A stretch of 64,000 nt of DNA from a bacterium (lineage in GTDB: Bacteria > Actinomycetota > Acidimicrobiia > Spongiisociales > ZC4RG35). Below the pieces are notes generated by a model. The model saw nothing but the letters and a program-made list of their open reading frames with translations. It was not told the DNA's origin and made no database searches. Both the position numbers and the translations under genes were made by a program. The stretch lies in the NCBI GenBank assembly GCA_028824015.1, contig JAPPFC010000031.1, forward strand, positions 1 through 64,000, written 5' to 3'. Position 1 is the stretch's first letter, and each line of letters opens with the position of its first letter. Shown piece after piece: positions 26,224 to 34,750 of this stretch.

Positions 26224-26439
26224 TTGATAGGGATGGATGACGTTTATCGTCTGCGTGACGTGGTCCTCGATCATCCAGGCATCTCTTGGGATGAACTGTT
26301 GGAGAAAATGGGCGTTGACCATGACACCTTGGCTGAACTGGTCAGTGAGCTGGTTAAGTGCATGGATCGCGGCACCCTTGCTCCCCGACCTCGTCCTAAA
26401 TCCAAGTTGACTCTCAGCGATTTGCTCGAGTATGGCTGA
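26224..26439 (+). CDS. Small protein of unknown function, possible winged-helix fold (cassette gene 1)
   Basis: 71 residues from TTG 26224, chosen for the AAGGGGG five bases upstream; ATG 26233 is the alternative. The body (YRLRDVVLDHPGISWDELLEKMGVDHDTLAELVSELVKCMDRGTL) is alternating helix with the spacing of a winged helix-turn-helix, and the C-terminus is basic (RPRPKSK) then LSDLLEYG. I do not recognise the family. The AT-richer DNA sets it apart from its neighbours. It overlaps the next gene by 8 nt, so the two are translated together. Confidence 0.6.
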   Translation: MIGMDDVYRLRDVVLDHPGISWDELLEKMGVDHDTLAELVSELVKCMDRGTLAPRPRPKSKLTLSDLLEYG

Positions 26440-26701
26440 TTGGCTGGAGAGCCTTCCTGTGTGGGTGTTTCCATTTGCCGTTGCGATGGCCGGGCTATTT
26501 GGCGCCTTGGTGCCGAATTTCTTTCAGGTAAGCAAACGAAGGGCAGAGCGGTTGAAACTGATAGGAGACACCTATCACATGTTGCTGGCAGACCTCAACA
26601 CCGAATACGATCGCCTCAAACAGCAACGGGATGTATCGGCCCACCTGCCACAGCTTCCGCCTAAGCCAGACTCCCAGGAGTCTTCACCCTCTCTCAGCTG
26701 A
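26432..26701 (+). CDS. Small membrane-anchored protein with coiled-coil tail (cassette gene 2)
   Basis: 89 residues. One N-terminal hydrophobic helix (LPVWVFPFAVAMAGLFGALVPNFF, residues ~8-31) is followed by a basic stretch SKRRAERLK and a likely helical, charged segment with heptad-like spacing (LIGDTYHMLLADLNTEYDRLKQQRD), then a Pro/Ser-rich tail. Probably a single-pass inner-membrane protein with a cytoplasmic tail. The start overlaps the preceding small gene. Function unknown; context suggests a DNA-binding partner plus membrane effector pair. Confidence 0.6.
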   Translation: MADWLESLPVWVFPFAVAMAGLFGALVPNFFQVSKRRAERLKLIGDTYHMLLADLNTEYDRLKQQRDVSAHLPQLPPKPDSQESSPSLS

Positions 26702-26854
26702 TCATCGGTGGACCCCTCGGGATGTACGAACCAGCGGATATTTGCAATGCCTCCAGCCCGTGATGAAGGACCGCCCACCCAGGTCCGGTGAGCGGTTTGC
26801 GGGGGGCAATCGCACCGGAGATAAGGACTCCCTTCCGGTAGCGTCCGGGGTGAA

Positions 26855-27751
26855 GTGCTGAGATCGATCAGAGCCCGGATCAGCGACTCGGTGGCGGGAC
26901 TGTTCGCCCACGGGGACCGGCCGCTTGTGGACACCGCCCGGTTTCCCGGTGACCGGGGTCTCTGCGGTCCGGGTTCGGTGAGTTGGAGGGTGATCGGGGA
27001 CGTCTCAGCCTTCCTGGGCGGCATCCGGGCGCTTTTGATCCAGTCGGCCCATCCGGAGGTGGTGGCCGGGGTGGAGGACCACAGCCGCTACCGGGAGGAC
27101 CCCCTGGGACGGCTGAACCGAACCTCGTACTTCGTCACCACCGCCACCTTCGGGGCAATGCCCGAAGTGGAGAGCGCGGTCGGCCGGGTCCGCGCTGCCC
27201 ACCGGGGGGTCGCCGGCCTGTCGTCGCGCAACCTTTCCTACAGCGCTTCCACCCCGGAACTGGCCGCCTGGGTGCACAACACCCTCACCGACTCCTTCCT
27301 GGTGGCCTACCGGGAGTTCGGCCTAGGGCTCACCACCGAGGAGGCGGACCGGTTCGTGGCAGAGCAGACCCGGATCGGGGCGATGCTGGACGCCGACCCC
27401 CTCCCCGCCACCGCTTCGGAACTGGACGAGTGGGTGCGGTTCCATCCGGCGCTGACCTCCAGTCCCGGGATGCGCTCCGCGGTGAATTTCCTGCGCCGGC
27501 CACCCATCCCCACCCCCCAGCGATGGGGCTACCGGGTCCTGATGCAGGGGGCGGCCGCCACCATTCCTCCCGAGGTCCGCACGGTCCTGGAAGTGGAACC
27601 CCGCCCGGGCGCCCGGCCGGCCGCGACCGCGCTTGTGCGGTCACTCCGGTGGGCGATGCGAAACAGCCCGGCATGGAAGGCGTCGCTGGATCGTTGCGGC
27701 GAACCATACGATCCCGGGAAGTTCCGCCAGTTCACCGAGCCGCGCCGCTAA
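26855..27751 (+). CDS. MpaB-like oxygenase family protein (DUF2236)
   Basis: 298 residues from GTG 26855. Family signature: GPGSVSWRVIGDVSAFLGGIRALLIQSAHPEVVAGVEDHSRYREDPLGRL (residues ~40-85; the His in SAHP belongs to the haem-like iron-binding set), then YFVTTATFGAMPEV, and AAWVHNTLTDSFLVAYREFG with another conserved His. The related latex-clearing protein and MpaB/MpaB' use a haem-type cofactor and molecular oxygen. The substrate in this organism is not known. Intergenic spacing to both neighbours is over 100 nt, so it is probably monocistronic. Confidence 0.8.
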   Translation: MLRSIRARISDSVAGLFAHGDRPLVDTARFPGDRGLCGPGSVSWRVIGDVSAFLGGIRALLIQSAHPEVVAGVEDHSRYREDPLGRLNRTSYFVTTATFGAMPEVESAVGRVRAAHRGVAGLSSRNLSYSASTPELAAWVHNTLTDSFLVAYREFGLGLTTEEADRFVAEQTRIGAMLDADPLPATASELDEWVRFHPALTSSPGMRSAVNFLRRPPIPTPQRWGYRVLMQGAAATIPPEVRTVLEVEPRPGARPAATALVRSLRWAMRNSPAWKASLDRCGEPYDPGKFRQFTEPRR

Positions 27752-27873
27752 CCAGCTTGAGTTGATCCCCGCCCTAGTGGTCAAACCGGGAGTGAAGTTA
27801 GAATGTGTCCACAGCTATAGCCACCTCCCGCATCTCCTAACAGACTCCTCTTGACGAACAACCGCACACAGCA

Positions 27874-28749
27874 TTGAAATACAGAGCGCCAACCTCTATT
27901 GATGAAGCGGTGGAACTGCTGTCCGCCAATCCCGGCGCGGCGGTGTTCGCCGGCGCCACCGACCTGATCCCCCAGATCCAGGCGGGCAGGCCCGAACCCA
28001 CCCTGGCGGTGGACCTCAAGAGAATCCCCGAGACGGGCCGGATCGAGAACAGCGGCGGGTTCTGGAGAGTGGGAGCGGCGATCCCGGCGGCCGTGCTGAC
28101 CGCCCACGCCGGGTTGTCGGCGGCGTTTCCCGGCCTGGTGGAAGGAGCGGGCCTGATCGGCTCGGACCAGATCCAAGGACGGGCGACCCTGGGCGGCAAC
28201 CTGTGCAACGCCTCCCCCGCCGCCGACTCGGTCCCCCCTCTGGTGGCTCTCGGCGCTGAGGCGATCATCGTCGGGCGCGGCGGAGAGCGGTCCGCGCAGG
28301 TCTCGGAGGTGGTGATCGGGCCGAGCGCCACGTCTCTCGATCAATCCGAGTTCATCACCGAGTTCCGGATACCGGCTCCCTCCCGGGGATCTTCCGACGC
28401 CTACGAGCGGTTCATCCCCCGCACCGAGATGGACATCGCGGTGGTGGGCGCCGCCGCCCGGATCCGGGTCGACGGCGACGGGAGGTGCGAGGAGGCCGCG
28501 GTGGTGCTGGCCGCGGTGGCCCCCACCGTGGTGGAGGTGAGCGCCGCCTCCGGGATCCTGGAGGGCCGGGTGATACCCCACTATTCCGGCCGGGACGCCT
28601 TCTGGGACGAGTTGGGAGAGGCGGTGGTCGCCTGCTGCAACCCGATCGACGACAAGCGGGGCACCGCCGAGTACCGCCGGAAGGTGGCCCAGGTCCTGGC
28701 CCGGAGGACCGTCGTCACCGCCGCACGGCGCGCAAGGGAGACCCTGTGA
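27874..28749 (+). CDS. Molybdenum hydroxylase FAD-binding (medium) subunit
   Basis: 291 residues from TTG 27874. FAD-binding PCMH-type domain: VFAGATDLIPQIQ near residue 29-41 (an 'AGATDL' version of the usual AGGTDL) and QIQGRATLGGNLCNASPAADSVPPLVALGAE at about 105-132. The second domain is the CO dehydrogenase/xanthine dehydrogenase-type C-terminal domain. In heterotrimeric molybdenum hydroxylases this subunit passes electrons from the Fe-S clusters to the final acceptor. It starts the M-S-L gene order; the stop overlaps the S-subunit start by 4 nt (GTGA). Confidence 0.9.
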   Translation: MKYRAPTSIDEAVELLSANPGAAVFAGATDLIPQIQAGRPEPTLAVDLKRIPETGRIENSGGFWRVGAAIPAAVLTAHAGLSAAFPGLVEGAGLIGSDQIQGRATLGGNLCNASPAADSVPPLVALGAEAIIVGRGGERSAQVSEVVIGPSATSLDQSEFITEFRIPAPSRGSSDAYERFIPRTEMDIAVVGAAARIRVDGDGRCEEAAVVLAAVAPTVVEVSAASGILEGRVIPHYSGRDAFWDELGEAVVACCNPIDDKRGTAEYRRKVAQVLARRTVVTAARRARETL

Positions 28750-29243
28750 GCAGGACCCACGTCACCTGCGTGCTCAACGGCGATGAGATCGACTTTCTGT
28801 GCAACGACTACCAGACCCTCCTCAGCGCTCTCCGCGACGAGTTGGGGATGATCGGCACCAAGGAGGGGTGTGGGACGGGAGACTGCGGCGCCTGCTCGGT
28901 GATCCTCGACGGGCAGTTGGTCTGCTCCTGCCTGGTGTTCGCGCCCGAGGTGGAGGGCCGGCGGGTGGAGACCATCGAGGGACTGGCCGAGGTCGACCAC
29001 CTCCACCCCCTCCAGGACAGCTTCCTGGAAGGGGCGGCCTTCCAATGCGGGGTGTGCACACCCGGGTTCCTGATGGCGGCCAAGGCGCTTTTGGACCGCA
29101 ACCCCTCCCCCACCGAGACCGAGGTGCGATACGGCGTGGCCGGGAACCTCTGCCGATGCACCGGATATGACAAGATCGTCCGCTCCATCCTGGACGCAGC
29201 CGCCCGGATGAGCGACCCGGAGAGACAGAAGGAGGCGACATGA
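28746..29243 (+). CDS. Molybdenum hydroxylase 2Fe-2S (small) subunit
   Basis: 165 residues from GTG 28746. Plant-type ferredoxin cluster ligands are visible at EGCGTGDCGACSVILDGQLVCSC (residues ~41-63), and the second, four-helix-bundle cluster at FQCGVCTPGFLMAAKALL and NLCRCTGYDKIVRSI (~100-150), all Cys in the conserved C-x2-C...C-x-C spacing. The substrate-electron relay runs from the Mo centre in the large subunit through these two clusters to FAD. Its stop overlaps the large-subunit start by four bases (ATGA). Confidence 0.94.
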   Translation: MSRTHVTCVLNGDEIDFLCNDYQTLLSALRDELGMIGTKEGCGTGDCGACSVILDGQLVCSCLVFAPEVEGRRVETIEGLAEVDHLHPLQDSFLEGAAFQCGVCTPGFLMAAKALLDRNPSPTETEVRYGVAGNLCRCTGYDKIVRSILDAAARMSDPERQKEAT

Positions 29244-31495
29244 CCACCACCCGCACCGGATACAAATGGGTGGGGACCCGCCCGGTACGCCACGACGGGC
29301 TCGACAAGGTGACCGGCCGGGCGCGGTTCGGAGCGGACTACGCCACGGCCGGGATGCTGCACGGAGTCGTGCTGCGCAGCCCCCACGTCCACGCTCGCAT
29401 ACTTTCGATCGACCTCACCGAAGCAGCGGCCATGCCCGGCGTGAAGGCCATCATCACCGGAGCGGACCTGCCCGACATTCCCGACGAAACGGGAACCGGT
29501 AGCGAGGGTGGGATCAACTTCCGGGACCTCTCCCGCAACATCCTGGCCCGCGACAAGGTCCTCTACGAGGGCCACCCGGTGGCGGCGGTGGCGGCGGTCA
29601 CCCTCCGGGCGGCCCAGCGGGCCGCCGAGGCGATCGAGGTGGATTACGAGATCCTGCCGGCGGTGCTGTCGCTGGAAGAGGCAATGGAGGACGACGCGCC
29701 CGTCCTTCACGACGACCTATTCACCCTGGGCCTTGACTCCCCACCCGACAGGCCTTCCAACATCTCCCGCCGCCGGGTCATCGCCCGCGGAGACCTCGAC
29801 GCCGGGTGGGAGGAGGCAGACGTGGTGGTGGAACGGGAGTACACCACCAAGGCCGTGCACCAGGGCTACATAGAGCCTCACGCGGTGGTCGCCGAGACCG
29901 GAGAGGACGGGCGGTCAACGCTGTGGTGCTCGTCCCAGGGCCACTTCGCGATGCGCACCTACACCACCAAGGTGCTGGGATGGGAGCCCGGGGACATGAA
30001 GGTCATCCCCGCCGAGATCGGGGGAGGCTTCGGGGGGAAGACCACCATCTACCTAGAGCCCCTGGCGGCGCTCCTGTCCCGCCGGGCGGGGCGGGCGGTG
30101 AAGATGGTGATGACCCGCAGCGAGGTTTTCCGGGCCACCGGCCCCACGTCGGGGTCGGTGATGAGAATCAAGATGGGAGCGCGACGGGACGGCAAACTGG
30201 TGGCGGCAACCGCCTGGATGGCGTATGAGGCCGGCGCCTTCCCCGGGTCGCCGATCGGTCCGGGCGTCATGACCGTCCTGGCCTGCTACGACATCCCCAA
30301 CGTGCTGATCGAGGGCTACGACGTGGTCCTCAACAAGCCGAAGGTGGCGGCCTACCGGGCGCCGGGTGCGCCCATGGCAGCCTTCGCCGCCGAGTCGGTG
30401 GTGGACGAGTTGGCCGAGGAGCTGGGTATCGACCCCATCGAGTTGCGGCTCCGGAACGCGGTCACCGAAGGGGTGCGGGCGGTGTACGGCCCGAAGTACC
30501 GGAAGATCGGGTTCGTGGAGACCCTGGAGGAGGCCCGCGACCATCCTCACTACTCAGCACCGCTCGGCCCCTGGCAGGGCCGGGGAGTGGCCTCGGGGTA
30601 CTGGTTCAACTTCGGCGGGGAGACCACCGCCACCGTCAGCATCAACGAGGACGGCACCGCGGTGGTGATGTCGGGCTGTCCCGACATCGGGGGGACCCGG
30701 GCGGCTCTGGCCCAGATGGCCGCCGAGGAGTTGGGGATAGACGTCCACCGCATCGAGCCGGTGGTCGCCGACACTCACTCCATCGGGTACAACGACATGA
30801 CCGGCGGCAGCCGGGTCGCCTTCGCGGTGGGGATCGCGGTGGTGGACGCCTCCCGGCAGTTGATCGAGGACATGTGCAGCCGGGCCGCCCTGATCTGGGA
30901 CGTCCCCCGGGAGGAGGTGGAGTGGGTGGACGGGCGCGCCCAGAGCGTCACCGGCGCCTCGGCGCCGCTCACCCTCGAGGAGTTGGCGTCCGGAGCGGGA
31001 GCCACCGGGGGGCCGCTGTCGGCCACCGTGACCGTGAACCCCCGCGGGGCGGGAGCCGGGTTCTCCACCCAGATCTGCGACGTGGAGGTAGACCCGGACA
31101 CCGGACTGGTGACCGTGCTCCGTTACACGGTCGTCCAGGACGCCGGGCGGGCCATCCATCCCGACTACGTGGAGGGCCAGATGCAGGGGGGAGCGGTGCA
31201 GGGCATCGGCTGGGCTCTCAACGAGGAGTACATCTTCGACCGCAACGGCGTGATGGAGAACCCCGGGTTCCTGGACTACCGGATGCCGGTGGCCTCCGAT
31301 CTGCCCATGATCGACACGGTGATCGTGGAGGTGCCCAACCCCGACCATCCCTACGGGGTGCGGGGGGTCGGGGAGACGGGGATCATCCCTCCCATGGCGG
31401 CGGTGGCCAACGCCGTCTACGCAGCCACGGGAAAACGCATGCAAGACCTTCCCATGTCTCCGGTGAGAGTGCTGGAGGCGCTGTCGGGGGACTGA
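29240..31495 (+). CDS. Molybdenum hydroxylase molybdopterin-binding (large) subunit
   Basis: 751 residues. Family hallmarks: VGTRPVRHDGLDKVTGRARFGADY at the start, GGGFGGKTTIYLEPLAALLSRR (~260), KPKVAAYRAPGAPMAAFAAESVVDELA (~365), TGGSRVAFAVGIAVVDA (~520), and GVGETGIIPPMAAVANAVY near the C-terminus with the catalytic Glu of GVGETG. The active-site loop reads AYRAPGAP, unlike the AYxCSFR of aerobic CO dehydrogenase form I or AYRGAGR of form II, so CO is an unlikely substrate; hydroxylation of an N-heterocycle, aldehyde or aromatic acid is more likely. Followed with 1-nt overlap by a MoaD-like gene. Confidence 0.9.
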   Translation: MTTTRTGYKWVGTRPVRHDGLDKVTGRARFGADYATAGMLHGVVLRSPHVHARILSIDLTEAAAMPGVKAIITGADLPDIPDETGTGSEGGINFRDLSRNILARDKVLYEGHPVAAVAAVTLRAAQRAAEAIEVDYEILPAVLSLEEAMEDDAPVLHDDLFTLGLDSPPDRPSNISRRRVIARGDLDAGWEEADVVVEREYTTKAVHQGYIEPHAVVAETGEDGRSTLWCSSQGHFAMRTYTTKVLGWEPGDMKVIPAEIGGGFGGKTTIYLEPLAALLSRRAGRAVKMVMTRSEVFRATGPTSGSVMRIKMGARRDGKLVAATAWMAYEAGAFPGSPIGPGVMTVLACYDIPNVLIEGYDVVLNKPKVAAYRAPGAPMAAFAAESVVDELAEELGIDPIELRLRNAVTEGVRAVYGPKYRKIGFVETLEEARDHPHYSAPLGPWQGRGVASGYWFNFGGETTATVSINEDGTAVVMSGCPDIGGTRAALAQMAAEELGIDVHRIEPVVADTHSIGYNDMTGGSRVAFAVGIAVVDASRQLIEDMCSRAALIWDVPREEVEWVDGRAQSVTGASAPLTLEELASGAGATGGPLSATVTVNPRGAGAGFSTQICDVEVDPDTGLVTVLRYTVVQDAGRAIHPDYVEGQMQGGAVQGIGWALNEEYIFDRNGVMENPGFLDYRMPVASDLPMIDTVIVEVPNPDHPYGVRGVGETGIIPPMAAVANAVYAATGKRMQDLPMSPVRVLEALSGD

Positions 31496-31737
31496 TGGCC
31501 CGGGTCTTCTTCCCCACCTCTCTGCAGCAACTCACCGGGGGCTTGGAAGACTGCGAGGTCGAGGCCTCCACGGTGAGAGAGTTGTTCGCAAAGCTTGAGG
31601 ATCGATTTCCGGGCATCAGGGAGCAGTTAGCCTCCGCGGCGGTGGCCATCGACGGCGACGTGGTCCCGGGGGCCTTGCTGGAGCGGTTGGATCCCGACAG
31701 CGAGGTGCACTTCCTTCCGGCCATCAGCGGGGGCTAG
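31495..31737 (+). CDS. MoaD/ThiS-like sulfur carrier protein
   Basis: 80 residues from ATG 31495, whose first base is the last base of the large-subunit stop. Begins MARVFFPTSLQQLTGG and has the beta-grasp pattern TVRELFAKLEDRFPG, VAIDGDVVPGALLERLDPDSEVHFLPAISGG. The protein ends in Gly-Gly, the residue that is adenylated and thiocarboxylated to donate sulfur to molybdopterin (MoaD) or thiazole/tungsten cofactors. Its position directly after the Mo hydroxylase large subunit points to a cofactor-assembly role, although sulfur donation for another modification cannot be ruled out. Confidence 0.83.
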   Translation: MARVFFPTSLQQLTGGLEDCEVEASTVRELFAKLEDRFPGIREQLASAAVAIDGDVVPGALLERLDPDSEVHFLPAISGG

Positions 31738-31744
31738 GCACCGG

Positions 31745-32755
31745 GTGAACTCCCAAGCCCTGGTGGTGTACGGGGACCTCTCGGCTGACATCGGGCTGCG
31801 CATAGACGAGTTCCCCACCGCCGGACTCGACACGTCGGCCACCCACCAGCGGGTGACCACGGGCGGGTCGGCGGCCAACTGCGCGGTGGCGGCCGCCCGC
31901 TTGGGCGTCAGGGTGGAACTGGTGGCCAGGGTGGGGGACGACCTCTTCGCGGACCTCCTGATCGGAGACCTCGAACGCAACGGAGTCGGGACCTCGGCGG
32001 TTGAGAGGACCGAGGGGCCGTCGCCACTGGTGGTGACCCTGATCGACCCGAGGGGACAGAGGTCATTCGTCTCTGCCCGCGGTCCGGCGTCCGGGTCCAT
32101 TCCACCGGAGGTCTTCCTGCCCCGCCTCGACGACGCGTCCATGGTCCACCTGAGCGGCTACTCCTTCCAGGACCCGGGGTCCCGGTCGGTGGCTCTCCAC
32201 CTGCTGGAGGAGGCGCGGCGGTGGGAAGTGCCCGTCTCGCTCGATCCCTCCCCGCTCTTCGCCGAGAACTACCGGACCGAGTCCGGCTGGATGGAGGGGA
32301 TCGACTTTCTGTTCCCGAACCTGCACGAGGCGACCGCCATCACCGGGCGGTCCTCGCCCGAAGACTCGGCCCGGGCGCTCCGGGGTTTGGGTGCGGAGGC
32401 GGTGGCGGTAACAATGGGAGCCGATGGGTGTGTGGTTCTCGACGACAGCGGCCTGGTGCGCATCCCGGCGATCACCGAGTTCCCGGTGGTCGACACCACC
32501 GGCGCCGGAGACGGCTTCGCCGGGGGGTTCCTGGCGGTGACATTGGCAGGAGGCGCGCCCGCTATGGCGGCGAGAGTGGGGACCCTGGTCGCCGCCCGGA
32601 TCATCTCGGAGCGGGGAGGTCACACCGGAAGTCCCTCGTTGGAGGAGCTGGGCGACCTGGCCCGCAGTCTTGGAGATGAAGACCTGCAAGAAGCCGCAGG
32701 AATGCTGCCGGGAACGGTGCGCTCGGGCTCGCCGGGGGGGATCCAAGGTTCATGA
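31745..32755 (+). CDS. psuK: PfkB-family sugar kinase, probably pseudouridine kinase
   Basis: 336 residues from GTG 31745. The PfkB/ribokinase fold is clear: N-terminal VVYGDLSADIGLRI, TTGGSAANCAVAAARLG (substrate region, ~40-56), and the C-terminal anion-hole/catalytic signature DTTGAGDGFAGGFLAVTLAGG (~250-270) with the catalytic Asp. The neighbouring gene encodes the pseudouridine-5'-phosphate glycosidase, so pseudouridine phosphorylation is the best guess; another nucleoside or sugar is possible. Stop overlaps the next start by four bases (ATGA). Confidence 0.82.
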   Translation: MNSQALVVYGDLSADIGLRIDEFPTAGLDTSATHQRVTTGGSAANCAVAAARLGVRVELVARVGDDLFADLLIGDLERNGVGTSAVERTEGPSPLVVTLIDPRGQRSFVSARGPASGSIPPEVFLPRLDDASMVHLSGYSFQDPGSRSVALHLLEEARRWEVPVSLDPSPLFAENYRTESGWMEGIDFLFPNLHEATAITGRSSPEDSARALRGLGAEAVAVTMGADGCVVLDDSGLVRIPAITEFPVVDTTGAGDGFAGGFLAVTLAGGAPAMAARVGTLVAARIISERGGHTGSPSLEELGDLARSLGDEDLQEAAGMLPGTVRSGSPGGIQGS

Positions 32756-33666
32756 AAGCGCCGATCCGCCTGGGAGAAGAGGTACGGGAGGCGCTGGATG
32801 GCAGCCGGCCGGTGGTAGCCCTCGAGACCAGCATCGTCACCCAGGGCATGCCGTACCCCACCAACCTGGAGGCAGCCCGCGCCACCCAGGAGGCGGTGCG
32901 CCGCGGCGGTGCGGTCCCTGCTCTGATCGGGGTACTGGGGGGAGAGTTGGTGTGCGGTCTGTCCGATGGCGAACTGGAACGCCTGGGGACCTCCCCGGAT
33001 GCCGACAAGGTGCAGTTGAGGGACCTGCCCCGCATCGTCGCCGAGGAAGGAGACGGCGGAGTCACGGTGGGAGCGTCGCTGTTCACGGCGGCCCGCTGCG
33101 GGATCGAGGTGTTCGTCACGGGCGGGATCGGAGGGGTGTCGCCGGGAGCGGGCACTTCTTTCGACGTCTCCGCCGACCTTCAGGCCATCGCCGGCCACCG
33201 GTGCATCACGGTGTGCGCCGGCACCAAGGCCTTCATGGATGTGGCGGCGACCCTCGAGTACCTGGAGACCGCCAGCGTCCCGGTGGCGGTGTGGAGATCC
33301 AACCGCTTCCCCTGGTTCTACAGCCCCGACAGCGGCGTGGAAGTGGAGTGGCGGGTGGATGAAGCCCGACAGTTGGCGGACGCCTTCCGGGCCGGACGAC
33401 GGCTTGGATACGAGGGGGGAATGCTCTTAGGCGTGCCGATCCCAGCTGAGCAGGCACTGGATGCCGGGACCACCCGGGCAGCGGTGGACTACGCCTTGGC
33501 GGAGTTGGAGCGACACGGCGTCGCCGGAAAGGATGCCACACCGTTCCTGCTGCAGGCCGTCTTCGAATACACCGCTGGAGCATCCCTGGTCGCCAACACC
33601 GCCCTCATCGAGCACAACGCCCGGGTAGGTGCGGAACTGGCCTCGGCTTTGGCCAAGTCTGACTAA
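32752..33666 (+). CDS. psuG: Pseudouridine-5'-phosphate glycosidase
   Basis: 304 residues. Cleaves pseudouridine 5'-phosphate to uracil and ribose 5-phosphate. Conserved catalytic residues are recognisable: Glu25 in ALETSIVTQGMPYP, Lys in DADKVQLRDLPRIV, the Asp in SFDVSADLQAIA, and the Schiff-base Lys in CAGTKAFMDVAATLEYLET. The family usually reads ALEST-x-HGMPYP, so the order Thr-Ser and the His-to-Gln change here are slight departures. GGIGGVSPGAGTSFD is the phosphate-binding part. Last gene of a six-gene operon; ends 35 nt from the convergent alcohol dehydrogenase gene. Confidence 0.88.
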   Translation: MKAPIRLGEEVREALDGSRPVVALETSIVTQGMPYPTNLEAARATQEAVRRGGAVPALIGVLGGELVCGLSDGELERLGTSPDADKVQLRDLPRIVAEEGDGGVTVGASLFTAARCGIEVFVTGGIGGVSPGAGTSFDVSADLQAIAGHRCITVCAGTKAFMDVAATLEYLETASVPVAVWRSNRFPWFYSPDSGVEVEWRVDEARQLADAFRAGRRLGYEGGMLLGVPIPAEQALDAGTTRAAVDYALAELERHGVAGKDATPFLLQAVFEYTAGASLVANTALIEHNARVGAELASALAKSD

Positions 33667-33700
33667 ACAGAAGAGGTCTTTCAATCACAAGACGTAAGAG

Positions 33701-34714
33701 TCAGGGCGCCAAGACGGCCCGGCCTGTGATGCGTCCCGATGCAAGATCGGAGAGCGCCTGGTTGGTTTGCTCGAGTGGGTACCTGGTGATTCTGGGTACG
33801 ACCTTGCCGGAGAGCGCCAGGTCGGTCACTTCCACCAGGTCGCGATAGCTCCCCACGTATACGCCTTCGATCTTTTTCTCGCTTCCCACCAGATCGAAGA
33901 TCGGCACCCTGACCTCTCCCCCCACTCCAACCGCCACGTAGTGACCGCCGAATCCCAACAAGCCGATCCCGGCTGCGGCCGTACGGTCCGACCCGACAAA
34001 GTCCAAAACCGCGGAGGGAGCGTGGCCGCCCAGGTCCAACTCCAATTCCTCCGGTCGCAGCCCGGCGTCAGCGCCACATTCCATGGCCAGAGCCAACGCC
34101 TCCGCCTTCACGTCGACCGCCAGCACTCTTGCCGGTGAGATGGCCTTCAGTATTTGGATGCCCAGGTGCCCCAGACCTCCCGCTCCGAACACCACCACCG
34201 TGTCTCCGGGACCCAGATCCAGCTTGGCGCAGGCCCGGTAGGCTGCCAACCCCGCGTCTGTGAGAGGCGCCAGATCGGTGGGGTCGATGCCCTCCGGCAA
34301 CTTGACCATGGCCCGCTCGTGGGAGAGCAGGTGGGTGGCGAAGCCGCCGGGTGCGTCGATGCCGGGGGTGACCCTGTCGGGCGCCCACTGGTCCAAACCG
34401 TCTCTCTCCGGGTCGCTCATCCCGTCCGAGATGAACGGGTAGCACAGGACCGCCTCGCCTTCCCGCACCGCGGTCACCTCGCTCCCCACCGCCTCCACTA
34501 ACCCGGCGTTCTCGTGGCCCAGCACATGGGGAACCTCCACCGGGATCTCCCCCTGGAGGATGTGCAACTCGGTACGGCATACACCCGCCCCGGCAATTCT
34601 CACCACCACATCATGCGGTCCCACCGGCTCGGGTTTGGCCAGTTCAGCGATCTCCACCAGTTCTCCCGCCAGATCGGGAACCAATCGGCGCATGAGAGCC
34701 GCCTTCATCACCAT
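33701..34714 (-). CDS. Medium-chain alcohol dehydrogenase without structural zinc site
   Basis: 337 residues. Catalytic zinc ligands: AGAGVCRTELHILQG (Cys) and LGHENAGLVEAVGSEV (His-Glu). NAD-binding motif VVVFGAGGLGHLGIQILKAISPARVLAVDVKAEA. The four-Cys structural zinc loop of classical ADH is replaced by SDGMSDPERDGLDQWAPDR, so it belongs to the zinc-poor group. Gene order (minus strand) places it last in the operon with two dimethylglycine-dehydrogenase-like genes and mttB; the gap to the preceding gene is 36 nt. Oxidation of formaldehyde-adduct or an alcohol made by that pathway is a guess. Confidence 0.8.
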   Translation of the reverse strand: MVMKAALMRRLVPDLAGELVEIAELAKPEPVGPHDVVVRIAGAGVCRTELHILQGEIPVEVPHVLGHENAGLVEAVGSEVTAVREGEAVLCYPFISDGMSDPERDGLDQWAPDRVTPGIDAPGGFATHLLSHERAMVKLPEGIDPTDLAPLTDAGLAAYRACAKLDLGPGDTVVVFGAGGLGHLGIQILKAISPARVLAVDVKAEALALAMECGADAGLRPEELELDLGGHAPSAVLDFVGSDRTAAAGIGLLGFGGHYVAVGVGGEVRVPIFDLVGSEKKIEGVYVGSYRDLVEVTDLALSGKVVPRITRYPLEQTNQALSDLASGRITGRAVLAP

Positions 34715-34750
34715 CCCCCGTTGTCCGGTGTCACTGAGACAGGGTTGCCT

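Noticed and set aside
29240-31495. Aerobic CO dehydrogenase large subunit (coxL)
   Set aside because: The active-site loop is AYRAPGAP; the CO-oxidising form I carries a Cys-containing AYxCSFR loop, so the CO assignment is not supported.
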